64,000 nt of DNA, from contig NC_081408.1 in NCBI RefSeq assembly GCF_030272615.1, positions 767,099,330 through 767,163,329 of the forward strand, in the 5' to 3' direction. Source of the DNA: Cryptomeria japonica. Lineage: Eukaryota; Streptophyta; Pinopsida; Cupressales; Cupressaceae. The notes beneath the pieces were generated by a model, which saw only the letters and a list, made by a program, of their open reading frames with translations, was not told the origin of the DNA and made no database searches. Positions 47,217 to 59,413 of the stretch are shown here, in pieces. A program made the position numbers and the translations under genes. The number at the start of each line of letters is the position of its first letter. Positions within the stretch are counted from its first letter, which is position 1.

Positions 47217-48310
47217 TGATGAACAGTTAGTACCAAACCAGTACTGAGAGGGGGGTGAATTAGTACAAGCAAAAATCACTTTTCCTTTAAACCAGTTTGA
47301 CTAAAAACTCTGCACTTGACTAGCAAGTAATAACACTTGTCTAAACCAGATTACTATCGGTTAAACACAGTAAGAATGTGAAGGACATAAACCGGTAACT
47401 CTTGACTTTCCACATAATCTAACATCTTATTTCCACTTCACGCATATGCATACACTAATGATACATCAATAGAAATGTAAAGACTTACTGGTTCAACATG
47501 CTTTATCGCTTGACAGAAAATAACAAAGGATCACATGAAAGAGCATCACACATATCACACATATTTTTTCACATGGAAACCCAACTAGAAAAAACCACGG
47601 TGGGGATGAATACCCACAAGCTATTCTTTGAACCCTTTTGAAGTCCACTCTGTTAGGAGCCTAGTCCGATTAGAGACTTTTACAATAGGATCTATTAGGA
47701 ACCGATCCTACTAGGGATCACCCGATTAAGAGATGGCTAAAATACCTGATTAAGGGTTAAACCCTGTGAAAGGTTACCTTGTTAGAGGATTTCAAGAACT
47801 CAAAGATTTTGAGTCAGCTTGTTAAAGTATTTACAACAAGACGGTTAAAGCAACCCTGTTAAGGGATTTTCCAACTATTGAAGTGGTTAGAGGTCAACAG
47901 GAATTACAATGATGTGGTAACAACACTTCAATGCTAATGCATATCTGCTTTAGTTTCTTTCTTCTGCAATCACACTCTGTAGGTATCTATTCTCTTATCT
48001 AGTCTGGCAAGAATCACGTATCCCTGCACTTAGATACACACACAACATTTGCTAGAAACCTCAACATGAAGAACAACATTGACCCTATAGGAAATGGATA
48101 GGTCAATAGTGTAAACCCTAAACCATAAACATTTAGGTTAAGCAATTCAGTCGGTTCCATCCTAACCATTGAACATATTGCATTGATTACAATAGTCTTG
48201 AACAAATCTCAAGACATTCTCCATCGTTCATTCTTCACCAATTCTTGGAGGTTGATAACCCATCACGTATTCTCCGCTGTTTATAGAGACTGCACACATT
48301 CCTAAGGTAG
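47217..48310 (-). repeat. Copia-type LTR fragment (minus orientation)
   Basis: Starts TGATGAACAGTTAGTACC with GAGAGGGGGGTGAATTAGTA close by, the same signature as the ends of the LTRs of C and G. Its other end is lost where the ORF2 frame begins at about 48311. No internal region is attached, so it is a truncated or solo LTR. Confidence 0.65.
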
Positions 48311-49027
48311 ATAGGATCAATCTCCTTCATAGATGACATAATCCCAATTTTGAAGATGATAGCTCCAAAATGCAACATAGATAATAAGGATTCTTTGAGC
48401 CAACTCGACACTTTGTCTAAGTACATTACTGACAACAAAGTGACAGTTGAGCAAATAAAGGAAGAGGAATTCAAAGAGAAGTTAGAAAAAGAAAAACATA
48501 AATTCTTTGAGGATCAAATAAAGAAGTGTACAAGGGAGTTTGACACACTTCTATCAGAACTGTGTAGCACACTTAAGGAATTCAAAACCTTGTATAGAGA
48601 CACTTGCAAGACAAACTTTCTGACAGTTGACATTGACAAGAAAATGAGCGAAATACAAGAGGAAATTAATAAGCTAGCTGACACTTTTGTAAATTTGGCT
48701 GATTCATTATCCATTTTTGAGCAAAAGATAACAAGTTTTGAGGAAGAGTTACTAAAATTAGAAAGAGAAAAGGAGAAAATAAAAAGCAAGGCTAAGGAAC
48801 TGAAATGGAGATTAAGTCCAAAGTTGGACTACTTAGCATGTTTAAGGAAAGAAATATCTAAAGCATTAGTACATGGACAAAAAACACTAGCAGAGAAAAT
48901 GCAGCACCTCACCGATATAGTTCAAAGAATAGAGGCAACAATAAAAGATAGTAAAAAGTTTCTTGAAAGCTTAAATTTAATTTTGGCAGATCATTTTCAA
49001 ATTGTAAGCACCTGGTTACAAGGTTGA
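48311..49027 (+). pseudogene. ORF2 C-terminal coiled-coil part (3' end of an ORF2-type element)
   Basis: Open frame from after a stop at 48308 to TGA at 49025. It is nearly all charged helix: EEEFKEKLEKEKHKFFEDQI, MSEIQEEINKLADTF and LEREKEKIKSKAKELKWR, and ends ADHFQIVSTWLQG. Placed like the C-terminal part of ORF2 in element C, just before a purine tract and LTR. It has no in-frame stop over 238 codons, unlike neighbouring relics. It could belong to the interrupted copy at 16142-16547, but that is not shown. Confidence 0.6.
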
Positions 49028-49249
49028 GACAAGAAACCATACTCTATTGACACTTTGACAACCTTTGTCATTGATGCCAAAGGGGGAGTAGTGGTATAAG
49101 AAAATAGTCAGGTAAAGACTCATCTACTCAAAGTGAGTTCACACATTTTTGGTACACACATTTTTGGTAACATATTTTTGGACTTCAATTTTTGGACACA
49201 CTTTTTGAATTTTCTCATGAGTGTTGCCATCAATGTCAAAGGGGGAGAT
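49028..49249 (+). other. 3' untranslated region and polypurine tract
   Basis: GCCAAAGGGGGAGTAG (about 49077) and GTCAAAGGGGGAGATTG (about 49235-49251). The second adjoins the LTR start and is the likely second-strand primer. Confidence 0.8.
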
Positions 49250-50061
49250 TGTTGGCAAATGCACACTCTAATGAGACATTGTAGGTGATTGAAGGTTTTG
49301 TCATTGATGGCAACCTTACAATCCTATGACATCGGCAAGGCATTCCACCGGCACTAGAAAAATCAGACTCTACACCGACACTCAGACTACCAGCACCGAC
49401 AGTGAAAGGAAGCATACTGGCACAGAGGCCGACAGGATTTTTGTTATAATATATTTTGTTTATAGTTGTAAAAACATTGTAAGCCAACTTGGCATGATGT
49501 AAAATGACTCCTATATAAGAGAGATCATTGTAGAACATTGTAAGGGATGTAAGGATTATTATGGATGAATGTAATTAGGCAAAATAAGGCAGACCTATTA
49601 TGCGAATTATAGGTTAAGGGTTTATGTAAGAAGCAGAGCAGAAACCAATACTAGATCTGGCATTATAGATGCTATTTTGAAGTAGTACAAGACAGTGGAT
49701 TTATATAATCCATTTTGTAAGTCAGTGAGACTTCCATTTTTAGCAGTGAACTCTAGGCACTTGGCCTTCCTGCATGTGCAGGCCCCTCTTGTAGCAGTAA
49801 TATTCTCTTATTGGCCAGTAAGTGAATATTATGGGTCACAAATCCCACTAAGGTTTTTCCCACACCGGGTTTCCTCATTAAATCTTTGTGTTATGGTGTG
49901 TTTTTCATGTGGTTGTTTCTATCTCTGTTTATTGCATTATTTTATGTTTACCGGTACACAATTTTAATTATCTCTACATGTTTTAAGTTAAGAAATTCTA
50001 ATTACCAGTTAGTTACTGATTCACCCCCCCCTCCATCTCAGTATCTGTGGGAATCCTAACA
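49250..50061 (+). repeat. 3' LTR of the ORF2-type element
   Basis: An 812-bp LTR, TGTTGGCAAATGCACAC ... AATCCTAACA, following the purine tract. Carries the CACCCCCCCCTCCATCTCAG block near its end. Its sequence differs from the LTR of B, so these are different subfamilies. Confidence 0.8.
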
Positions 50062-51357
50062 ATATACTCTTCTAGAGTATGCTCGGTTAAAAGCCAATCC
50101 TATTAAAGATTACATAAACACATTGCTAGATGTGACCCGGTCAAGGGATTTCCCTCAAATCTATTAGAATCTTGCACTTTGTTAGAAGTGACCTTGTCAA
50201 AGGATTTCAAACACTCATTTAGAATGTTACCCTGCTAGAGGATTTACAAATAAGACTGTTAGGTCCACTTGGTTAAGAGATTTCCTATCACTTACAAAAA
50301 TAAATAACAGTAATAAAATATATCTATAACTTCACATCTGAAATGTTAAAGCAGACTCTATGTGCTTAAAATAATCTTGTCATAAGACTTATCTTCCTCC
50401 TTGCTAGGCTTCTCAATCTGTTCTTCAGTCAGATCTTCAATCTTCTGCACTCGGTAATCACTTCAGTAGCATCACCGTTCTTCTATTTGCTCACATTCTT
50501 TGTTCATCAACTTTTCCTTATTTATTAACAATTCCTAACCGCTTAATCTCCTTAATCACATTTCCCATGATTAATCTTGGCCATCAGATCTTCAAACTTA
50601 ACTAGGTTCATTGAATCCTTCGAACTGAAAAACATTTTATCTTGCCTTGAAACTTGTATTCCTTCCTTGGTACTTGTGCTCAGTTATGATAGTTTGATCT
50701 GTGTTGTAGATCTAACTATTGAATTTTCATTGCCGTTGATCCTTAACAATCTTCTATAAATCTCTAGCTCATTGGCATCCTTCATTTAATAAATTATTTA
50801 TTCATCCAATGCATTCTGTTACTGCTCAGTTGATACTCGATTAATTTTGAACTTTACTCGGTAGACATTATATATTCATCTTGGTTACTATCTTGGTAGC
50901 TTTGCTTGCTGATGACACTCGGTAACTTCTTTCCTCTTTAACAGACAGCGATAACCTTGGTGTTTACCGACTGGTTCCTTGCTCGGTAAAATAGAACAGT
51001 GTCAACCCTTTACTGATCTATTGCATGAGATCATTTCTCCTTCTTATTCAGTCTTTGAATATACATATATAGGATATCAAACCAATCAAAATAACATAAT
51101 CTCATCACTGTCTAACTCGGTAATAGTTGCCCATTGAATAACTTATTACTCCCCTTCATTTTCACATTCTTTCTGTGTCACTTACCGACATCTTTATACT
51201 CATGAAAACATACTCTTTAAGATATGGCAACATCATACTGAATCAAAAAATCAATTGCTTGACATCAATGACAAAATAATATTATTAAGAAATTAATCAT
51301 CCTTTATCAATTATATCATCAATCTCCAACAACCTTCTCAATATTCTCATACCAACA
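50062..51357 (-). repeat. Copia-type LTR fragment (minus orientation)
   Basis: Non-coding, rich in 'ctcggta' words. Ends ATACCAACA (51349-51357), the usual LTR tip on this strand, preceded by CATCAATGACAAAATAAT like the other LTRs. The left end is cut by the LTR that ends at 50061. Confidence 0.55.
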
Positions 51358-51363
51358 AACCTA

Positions 51364-52682
51364 TTGTAATGTCAACAATTATCAGTAAAGATGCACAATT
51401 CATTGAACATGAAGCATGGGATAGAACTTTGGATAAAATAATCAATATTACAGCCAACTTACCACAAGAAGAAAATGAATATTTTATACCAACTAGTACT
51501 CCTTCAAATGTGACCCCTCATATAACTATTCAAGGTAAACAAACTGGACAACAAATGACACCATCAAGTGTAAGGACGAAGCCACAAACACAAGCAAATA
51601 CACCATCAAATATGCAACAAACTCCATCATCAATTGAAACTCTTGGTGATGGAAGATAAGGCTCACATTCATCAATTCCAAGTAACATGTCCAATCCCAT
51701 GTTGGCAAGCTTAAGAAGACAAAAATTCAAAATTTTAGGGGATATCTATGACCAAAATGAAGGTGGAATTAATGCACATCGGACTTCTCTTTTTTCTTTA
51801 TACTCATATGTAAGTGATCCAATTCCTTTTTTAGAATCTATTAAGGAAGAAAAATGGGTGCAAGCAATGAAGGAAGAAATAGATTCTATTGCAAAGAATC
51901 AAACATGGGATTTAGTTAACCTTCCACAAGGAAAAGATGTGATAGGAGTGAAGTGGGTTTAAAAAACTAAATTGAATGCAAATGGTGACGCATAAAGACA
52001 CAAGGAAAATATTGTAGAAAAGGGTCATTCACAAGAACCTGGGATAGACTACAATGAGACATTTACATCGGTAACTCATCTAGACACCGTGAGAACAATA
52101 CTACCCATAGTAGCTAAAAATAAGTGGGTAGTATATTAAATAGATGTGAAATCATCTTTCTTGAATGACATAATAGAAGAATAGGTCTATGTCAAGCAGC
52201 CACCTAGGTATGAAATTTTGGGCAATGAAAACAAGGTTTACAAGCTCAAGAAGGCGCTCTATGGACTCAAACAAGCCCCAAGAGAATGGTATAGTAGAAT
52301 TGACTCTTATATTTTGCAAAATAGATTCAATAGGTGCAATAGTGAGCCTATAGTATATGTACCAACATGAATGATAAATGTGAGATCATAATTATTTGTT
52401 TATATGTTGATGACTTGATATTCATAGGTGATTTATCAATTGACATGTTCAAATCAGCTATGAAGAAGGAATTTGAGATGACTAATTTGGGTTTAATGAA
52501 GTACTTTCTTGAAATTGAAGTAATTCAACATGATAAATGTATTTTCATTTCACAATCTAAGAATGCAAATGATATTTTCAAGAGGTTCAATATGATGAAT
52601 TGCAAATCAGCCCCGACATCAATATTGATAGGTTTGAAGTTGAGTAAAGATGAAGAAGAAGCTAATGAAAATGGTACAACAA
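51364..52682 (+). pseudogene. Ty1/copia integrase-RT linker and RT, degenerate
   Basis: IISKDAQFIEHEAW (integrase C-terminal region), a Thr/Gln/Pro-rich linker, then RT: WVQAMKEEIDSIAKNQTW (about 51857-51910), [40 protein letters not shown] (about 52240-52299) and the catalytic YVDD in CLYVDDLIFIG (about 52398). Several stops (for example, 51960, 51993, 52137) and a frameshift near 52360. Both element ends are missing. Confidence 0.88.
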
Positions 52683-52909
52683 AACAATTTCCATTTAGAT
52701 TGGCTTGGGCTTTAACCACACAAAAGTCACAAGGTCTCACACTTCAAAAAACAATAGTTGACATAGGTCCCATCAAAAGAAGTGGTCTTACATTTGTTGG
52801 CATATCACGCATCAAATCATTGGGAGGCATACGAATAATACCACCCTTCATGTATGATAGATACAAAAAAATGATAAAGGGAAAACAAATAGGGAGAAGA
52901 AAAGCTTAA
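52683..52909 (+). pseudogene. Helitron-type Pif1 helicase, C-terminal fragment fused to copia RT
   Basis: In the same open frame as the copia YVDD segment (ORF 52367-52909) the sequence switches after NENGTT to FPFRLAWALTTQKSQGLTLQ and later GLTFVGISRIKSLGGIRI, ending GKQIGRRKA. These are the late helicase motifs of Pif1-like proteins, found at the end of the Helitron Rep-helicase protein. Only about 75 codons remain. Likely product of an insertion or recombination, not a working fusion. Confidence 0.75.
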
Positions 52910-53251
52910 GAGAGTAGGATAAAATCCTTAGAAATCATTTGACATAATAAATGTTGCTACATCACTATTCCAATCTCTATACTAGAGTTGTCTTTGTATA
53001 TTGATGTACTTCATTTAATGTATTATTATATTAATTTTTATGTATAAAATATACATTTAAGGATTATTCAGAACATAATTTCCTATCATAAATATACATG
53101 ATTTCTATTTAAAAAAATGTTTCAAAAATTATGACTCATCTTATCCTTTAATTAATTCAAAAATTAATTTCTATTTCCTTTTAAAATGACATTTAATTAT
53201 ATTGATATATTTCACTTCATGTATTAATATATTCATCTTCGTGTATAGAGC

Positions 53252-53638
53252 ATGGATTTCAAATCTTTTGAAAATAATTTCAATATAGAATGTGTTGAAG
53301 CTGAAAATTTAGTAAATGGTTATATTATTAGAACTGAGTCAGTTGCTTCCAATGGGTTCCCCCAAACCCACATGGAAAAATTAACTGAATCAATGGAAGA
53401 AAGTTTAAAGCAAATGTTCAATGATTTACAATATTGCAGTCAAAGGATAGCAGCAGTTCAACCCTATGAGATTACACGGGCCAAAGTACTATATGAAAAA
53501 ATGCAGAAGGTCACATTTCGGTTTGGAAAATTCTTAGGATATGTGTGTGAGTTGTTCTATTTTGACCAAAGAGATGACAAATACATTGATCAGTTATGTG
53601 ATGATATTATAAAAAAATTCAAAAAGAATAGAAAATGA
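53252..53638 (+). CDS. Orphan 128-codon ORF, unknown
   Basis: MDFKSFENNFNIECVEAENL ... CDDIIKKFKKNRK, complete ATG-to-TGA frame. Mostly acidic/helical at the start with a basic Lys-rich tail. It has four Cys but no zinc-finger spacing that I recognise. AT-rich flanks with a similar ~60-bp phrase at about 53005 and 53206 (ATTGATGTACTTCATTTAATG / ATTGATATATTTCACTTCATG). It lies 340 bp after the helicase remnant and could be Helitron cargo. Expression is unknown and a chance ORF is possible. Confidence 0.35.
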   Translation: MDFKSFENNFNIECVEAENLVNGYIIRTESVASNGFPQTHMEKLTESMEESLKQMFNDLQYCSQRIAAVQPYEITRAKVLYEKMQKVTFRFGKFLGYVCELFYFDQRDDKYIDQLCDDIIKKFKKNRK

Positions 53639-54502
53639 AATATTTACTTTTATACAATTTTACTCATTACCTAATATGTAAACTTAAAAATACAAGTATG
53701 TTTTCATGTATATAATGTTAGGAAAAATGGATATTAATATACTTAAGTTATGCAAAAGTTGGCTTTTGTATGTGTAATGAATGGTGAAATGAATTTTATT
53801 CATCAAGCTATTGATATGCTTATGATATTTGGAATTAAAATGTTCTTACACTTTATGCATTGTTATCTAACTTATGCATTTAATTTATGTGATTCATATT
53901 TGTTATAGATGATGGATGGTTCATATTGATCTTTAATCGCTTCAATAAAAATTGGGGGTTGCACTATAGCTAGCATATGTATCTTTCCTTTTAAGATATA
54001 TAAATTATGTTGAACTATATAAAGAAATTTGTTTCAAGTAATCCATTGAAATTTCCTTCCACATGTTCATACGGTTGCAAATTTGATTTAAATGCATGCT
54101 GAGCTACATTTTCAAGGGATTTTGCAACAAATTTGGAAGACCTTGAACCTTACACTTCTACATTCCATTCCATTACCTCTTCTTATGCACTCATTTCCAT
54201 ATTTTGGTCATGTTTGATTTGTTGCCTTTGTGATAGGCGGGGAAGTCTTTCTTCATTTTCCTTATGTCCAATAGTTCACATCTTAGGAATGTTGTGTTAA
54301 TTAATGTATTGTTCCAAACATGCTCCCTCAGATGTATTCTGTCATGTATTTCTATTTGTGTTTCTACCTTGTGGATTGTCTTGGTTTGCATTTTTTGTTT
54401 GTGAATGGGGGTAAACTCCTCATGTGTTTTCTTGGCTATATTTGTGTTAATGTCTCCAATAATTTTATGACCTTGTAAATTTTTAATTTGAAGCTCTGAC
54501 AT
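53639..54502. other. AT-rich spacer
   Basis: No credible gene, repeat or RNA seen. The LINE 5' leader may begin somewhere near its right edge. Confidence 0.5.
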
Positions 54503-56338
54503 ATGTTTTTCATATCATTGTTTGTCACTTTCATTCCTTTCACTTCACCTAATCCACCTCCTCTCCCCCCTCATTCATCACCCTCAAGCCAGAAGAAATC
54601 CTTCACCGAGACTTTTGCAAACCCTAACGATTGCGTTGCTTCTAATGCTAAGTTTGTCGCTGGAACTACGCGACCTGACGGAGAAGGTAAGGCATCTGCA
54701 GTCACCATTGACCTCGCTTCCATTTCTCCTAATAATGCTATGGTTCAGGAAATCATCTCTCAAAAAAATAGGCTTAAGTACACTGCTATCTTCCTTACGG
54801 TAGTTAATATTGAGAAATGCCCTCCCCACAAGTTTGTAAATGATTGGTTTAATAACTACTGGAATATTAAATTGTTACAGATTCTCCTTTTGTAGGCAAA
54901 TCCAAAAAGGGTTGTTTGTAATCTTTTTTAATTCTCAGGAAACACAGGTTGAGGTCCTCAAAAAGCAGTATTGGGCTGTGGGAAATTCTTCCTTTCGGGC
55001 CCTAGCTTGGTCACCCGAAGCCATTAATGAATAAATCATGGCTTTGTCATGCCCTAGGTGGCTCCTTCTCAAAAATGTCCCTCCCTTCCTTTGGTGATTC
55101 CTTCCTCAAATCATCGAACCCATTAGTAAGGTAATAAGGATGGATGAATCGAATAGGTTAATCCCTCACTTTGATGCCAAAATGATGGCATCGAAAAAAC
55201 CAAGGATAGATATCCCTGAGATTCTTAGAATTAAGATAAAAAATGAAGAGTATTCATGCCCTATTGAAGTACTTGGAGGGCTAAATGCCTATTTTTTGTG
55301 CAAAAAAGAAGGTCACCGACGCAAAAAATGCGTAATTATAAAACGGAGAAATACAAGGGGTGAACCCCATCCCCCTAAGCCAGATCTTGAGAACCCTAAA
55401 ATCCCCAACCCCACTCTGCCCCAAACCAATGTGGAAAAAACTGACACTGCCTCCCCTATGGACTCCACTATCGTTAACCCTAATTTAGTGAATCCGATGG
55501 GAGGCGCAAGCAACTCTGATATCCCTGTCTCAGACATGGGTTTTGGTATGCCTAATTTGGCTACCTCAGACCTATGCATATTTCAACTCCTGACTACCAC
55601 TCCCATTTTTACTACCATGGATATGGGTGATGTGCCTCATGATGATGGTTTTCATACTATTGTCAATAAGAAACATCGAAGGAAAACTGCTCAACAACTT
55701 GCGGCTGAAAAAATTAGGTTTGGCACCAAATTCACCACCCGAAGACCTCCAACACCCCCAAGGTTGATGGCTCTTCCCTAAGTCACTCAAAGGATAATTC
55801 GATGATTAAAATTTTTGAGGGGGGTACTCATGGCTGTAATAATACTACTATCGAGGATGGCTTTGTTAAAATAATTTTTAGAGCTAGAGATCCTATGGTT
55901 TCTTTCTCTACCAATCTTAGTTTAGCATAGCCTTCGGATATTGGTACCACTATTGACTTGAGTCTCCCCCCCAAGGTCCTTCATGAGTTGGATTAATTGT
56001 GCACTATCCTCATCATTCCTGCTAACACCTCTATTGATAATGAGATCCCTTCTAACATGCTCCCCTCTTTTAGTGCAACACATGAGTCTTTCACTGAGAC
56101 AATAAACACTACCCCCCACTTAGATCATGATTGGGTTGTAAACATTGAACCTCAATCTGGATTATCTCCTAATGAGGATGAAGATAGTCTAGACTACAAT
56201 GCCAAGGCTAAAAAAAGGAAGGCCTCTTGGGGTTAAGAATAAAAAGAAGGCGACAGCTATATCTAGTGGCCCTAACAGTACCGCAAACCCTTGCAGCTCG
56301 AAGGCTGCCAGTATCTCTTAATCTTGATTCTGTTACAC
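54503..56338 (+). pseudogene. LINE ORF1, nucleic-acid-binding protein
   Basis: Segments SQKKSFTETFANPNDCVASN, LKYTAIFLTVVNIEKCPPH, VGNSSFRALAWSPEAINE and MDESNRLIPHFDAKMMASKK form a plant L1 ORF1 (DUF4283-like) in shifting frames. A zinc knuckle-like YFLCKKEGHRRKKCV follows (about 55290-55335), with a Pro/Asn-rich tail. It ends near 56235 with DYNAKAKKRKASWG and runs into ORF2. Expected role: RNA binding in the LINE particle. Frameshifts at about 54890 and 55030. Confidence 0.75.
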
Positions 56339-58463
56339 ATGAAATACATATCATGGAATGTAAGAGGGCTAGAGTCACCCGACAGGAATTTTATCATTAG
56401 GATATTTCTTGATATGCACAAGGATGTTGATTTCCTACTATTGCAATAACTTAAGGCTACTAGTTTCACTCTTGACACCACCCTTGACTTTATCTAGAAG
56501 GATGCTATCAAAATCTATTCTAGCCACCCTAAAGGTAGGGGTGGTGTGGGGCTCCTTGTTCATCCTAGATGGGCTAACCTAATTACCTGCAGGGGAGTTT
56601 CCCCCTGCAACAGAGCTGTCTGGATATCGATTAACCTGAAAGGATTTCATTTTGGACTCTATGCTATATATGTTGCGAATGATTATAGGGATAGAAGTCT
56701 ACTATGGGAATGGCTTAAATCCCTTTCAAAAATCCCCTGGATCCTTGCAGGGGACTTTAATATGATTAAAAATGATTTTGATAAGAATGGTTGATTACCT
56801 TTTGAATGGCACCAGTCTGAAAGAGTACATTGGAATGGGCTGAAACTTGCCAAGTCTTTGTTTGAGCTGATGGAAGGTAGCAAAGGTCCCTCCCACACTC
56901 TCTGGCATGCCTGGTGCAATTACCAAAAGGGTGCCTATAGGATCTATTCTAGATTGGATCACTTTTATGCCAATAAGGACTGTTTTTCTTTTCTCCCCAA
57001 TGACCAAGGTAAATTCATCACTGTTTGGCCTACGACACTCTCAGACCACCACCCCATCATTGCTCATATTAATATCAAGAATGTTGTGACCTCCCATGAT
57101 ACCAAAACCAACAAATTTATACTCAACACCTCCCTACTTAAAGACTAGGATGTCTTGAATACCATTAATCTTATTAAGATTATTAACTTGCAAAATAAGC
57201 TCCTTCCCTCACATGTTGATAGATGGATCTACAATGTTAAATCTTGGCAGAAATTACTGTAGACTATCAACTAAAAAAATGCCAAAGAGTTTTGATTTAC
57301 AGAAAAATCCCTTTCCAATCAATTGCATACCCTTGAGAAAGACATCCAAAATAACCCTAGCTACACTGACCTTGCTACCCAAGTTGCACAAGCTAGGGAA
57401 GCCCTTAGGAATCACCAATAGGGCTATGATTAGAGCCCACACTCATTAGCTCCAATTTGGGGAGAAAGGCTTGAAGTTCTTTTTCAACCCCCTAAAGCAT
57501 AAACAGTCTAAGGAGAATATTGATAGGCTGCTAATTGATAATAAAGAAATCATAAGCTTTCCTAGTATCAAAGATACTTTTGAATTGTTCTATAAAAACC
57601 TCTTCACCTCTAAGGATAATGACAGTGCTAAAGACACTAGAGAAAAATGCAGATCCCTTATCCCAACTAGGATATCTAATGAAGACTCCCTCCTCAATCA
57701 AATGATTATTGTTCAAGGGATCACTACCTCTATTAATTCTTTAAAAGTCGATAAAGCCCCAAGGCTAGATGGTCTCCTTGCCAAATTCTATAAGGCCAAT
57801 GTGGATTTGATTTCTAAAGACCTTCATGATGTCTATACTGAAGAATTTGAAAATGGTTCCCTTGGTGTTGACATTAATAAAGGGATCATCAGACTTATTC
57901 CCAAGGATGGGGATAACTCCTTGATTAAAAATTGGAGACCCATTACTCTCCTTAATGTCTCCTATAAGATTCTTGCCAAAACTATGACCCTTTGCCTTGT
58001 TAAGATCTTACCTAAGTTTATCTACTCTACACAAACTAGATTCATAAAGGGTAGATATATCCTCAAGAACCTCATCACAAGCTAGGAAACCATGCATTGG
58101 GCTAAGGTATCTAACCAAGAATCTGCTATGTTTTTACTTGATTTTGAAAAAGCCTATGACCATGTTGAATGGGAATTTATTATTATGATGCTGCAGGCTT
58201 TTGGATTCCTGGATAATTTTTGTAGATATGTTAAAGTCATTCTTCAAGATGCCTCGGCTCAACTTGAGATCAATGGCTCCCTCTCTAATAGTATTAAACT
58301 TGGTAGATCAATCAGACAAGGTTGTCCGCTTGCCCCTGCTCTATTTTTCATTGCCTTAGATGCTCTATTCTACCTCCTAATGGATGCCTCTCTCTCCCCT
58401 AGTGTTAGAGGTTAGACTCCCTGATGACTCCAGTCTTCTTAACATCCATTTTGCGGATGACAC
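56339..58463 (+). pseudogene. LINE (plant L1 type) ORF2: endonuclease and reverse transcriptase, interrupted
   Basis: Starts MKYISWNVRGLESP (ATG 56339), the usual apurinic-endonuclease opening. Further motifs are WILAGDFNMIKNDFD (about 56740-56785) and LSDHHPIIAHI (about 57040-57070). The RT part has KAPRLDGLLAKFYK, LIKNWRPITLLNVSYKILAK (about 57923-57980), FLLDFEKAYDHVEWEF (about 58128-58175) and IRQGCPLAPALFF (about 58312-58350). The frame stops at HFADDT (58451-58463), where copia E is inserted in the catalytic motif. About eight stops and a frameshift. The 3' part is outside the window. Confidence 0.9.
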
Positions 58464-59357
58464 TGTAAGGAAGTTAAGTAGCGGAAACAACTTCCTACAC
58501 TAACCTTGAGAGGAGGGTAATACAAAACTTTTTTAGATCATTACAAAAGTTATAGAAAATAGAAATAGATATAATAACATTCATACCACAACACAATGAT
58601 TTACGTGGGGAAAACCCTTTCGGGAGAAAAACCCCACCCTCCAAAAGCAGCTCAATATTTTATTCAGCAATCAAAAACAGATTACAACATACTTGCAGAG
58701 CAAGCTCTTCGCAGGAGTAGCACTAATCAGAGATTCAGAGGCAACTCAATAGCCATAGGACTCTTACACACAACCTCTATCTCTCACACCTCATAAATAG
58801 GAGATACAATACAAGAAACCGTCAAATGGTATTACAAAACCATGGGCTAAAACCACCCAATAAGGTGTAGCTGACCTTATCTCCCTTCTAGATGCCCTAT
58901 GACATGTTAAAGCACACATCGACACGTGTCACTCCCTTTTACAGCTCATTTATGTATCCGATACAAATTATTTTTCCTATTTCAGGAGTACAAACTTCCG
59001 GAGGCCATAACTTGAGAACCGGGTGTCCGATTGACGAACCGTTTGAAGCACCGGAAATCTCGCGAAGTGCTCTATCACCTCGTAACCGGCTTCGCCGGTT
59101 ATGGCCACTTTTCAGGGCATTTCGGAGCCTCTAAAGTCCCCAAAATTAAGTTTAAACATTTTATTGCACCCCTCCAAGACGAAAACTTTAATATCTTCAA
59201 AACTAGCTGTGACCTTGCGACGCAACTTTACCGAAATGCTTATCTAGCCAACCAGAAGCTTCAGGGAGAGTTTCACACCATTTCGTGCTCAAATGAAAAC
59301 TTACTATAAATAGTAACCTCGCATAAATGCAAGGTTGAGACACCATTTTTCCCAACA
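58464..59357 (-). repeat. 3' LTR of copia E
   Basis: TGTAAGGAAGTTAAG ... TTTCCCAACA, 894 bp. The left flank GACAC would be the target duplication; the right flank is outside the window. Confidence 0.95.
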
Positions 59358-59413
59358 AATCTCCCACTTGTCGAACACCTTGCATGAGCGGAAGGGAATG
59401 TCAACACAATGAA
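59358..59413 (-). other. Polypurine tract and 3' leader of copia E
   Basis: The minus strand reads CAAGTGGGAGATT next to the LTR (about 59358-59371). Confidence 0.8.

Noticed and set aside
16142-49027. Treating 16142-16547 and 48311-49027 as proven halves of one gene
   Set aside because: The far end of gypsy H and its CTCAA duplication are missing and another LTR fragment lies between, so continuity cannot be shown.
58596-58796. 66-codon ORF repeated identically at 63717-63917
   Set aside because: It lies in both LTRs of copia E. Duplication reflects the LTR pair, not a gene family.
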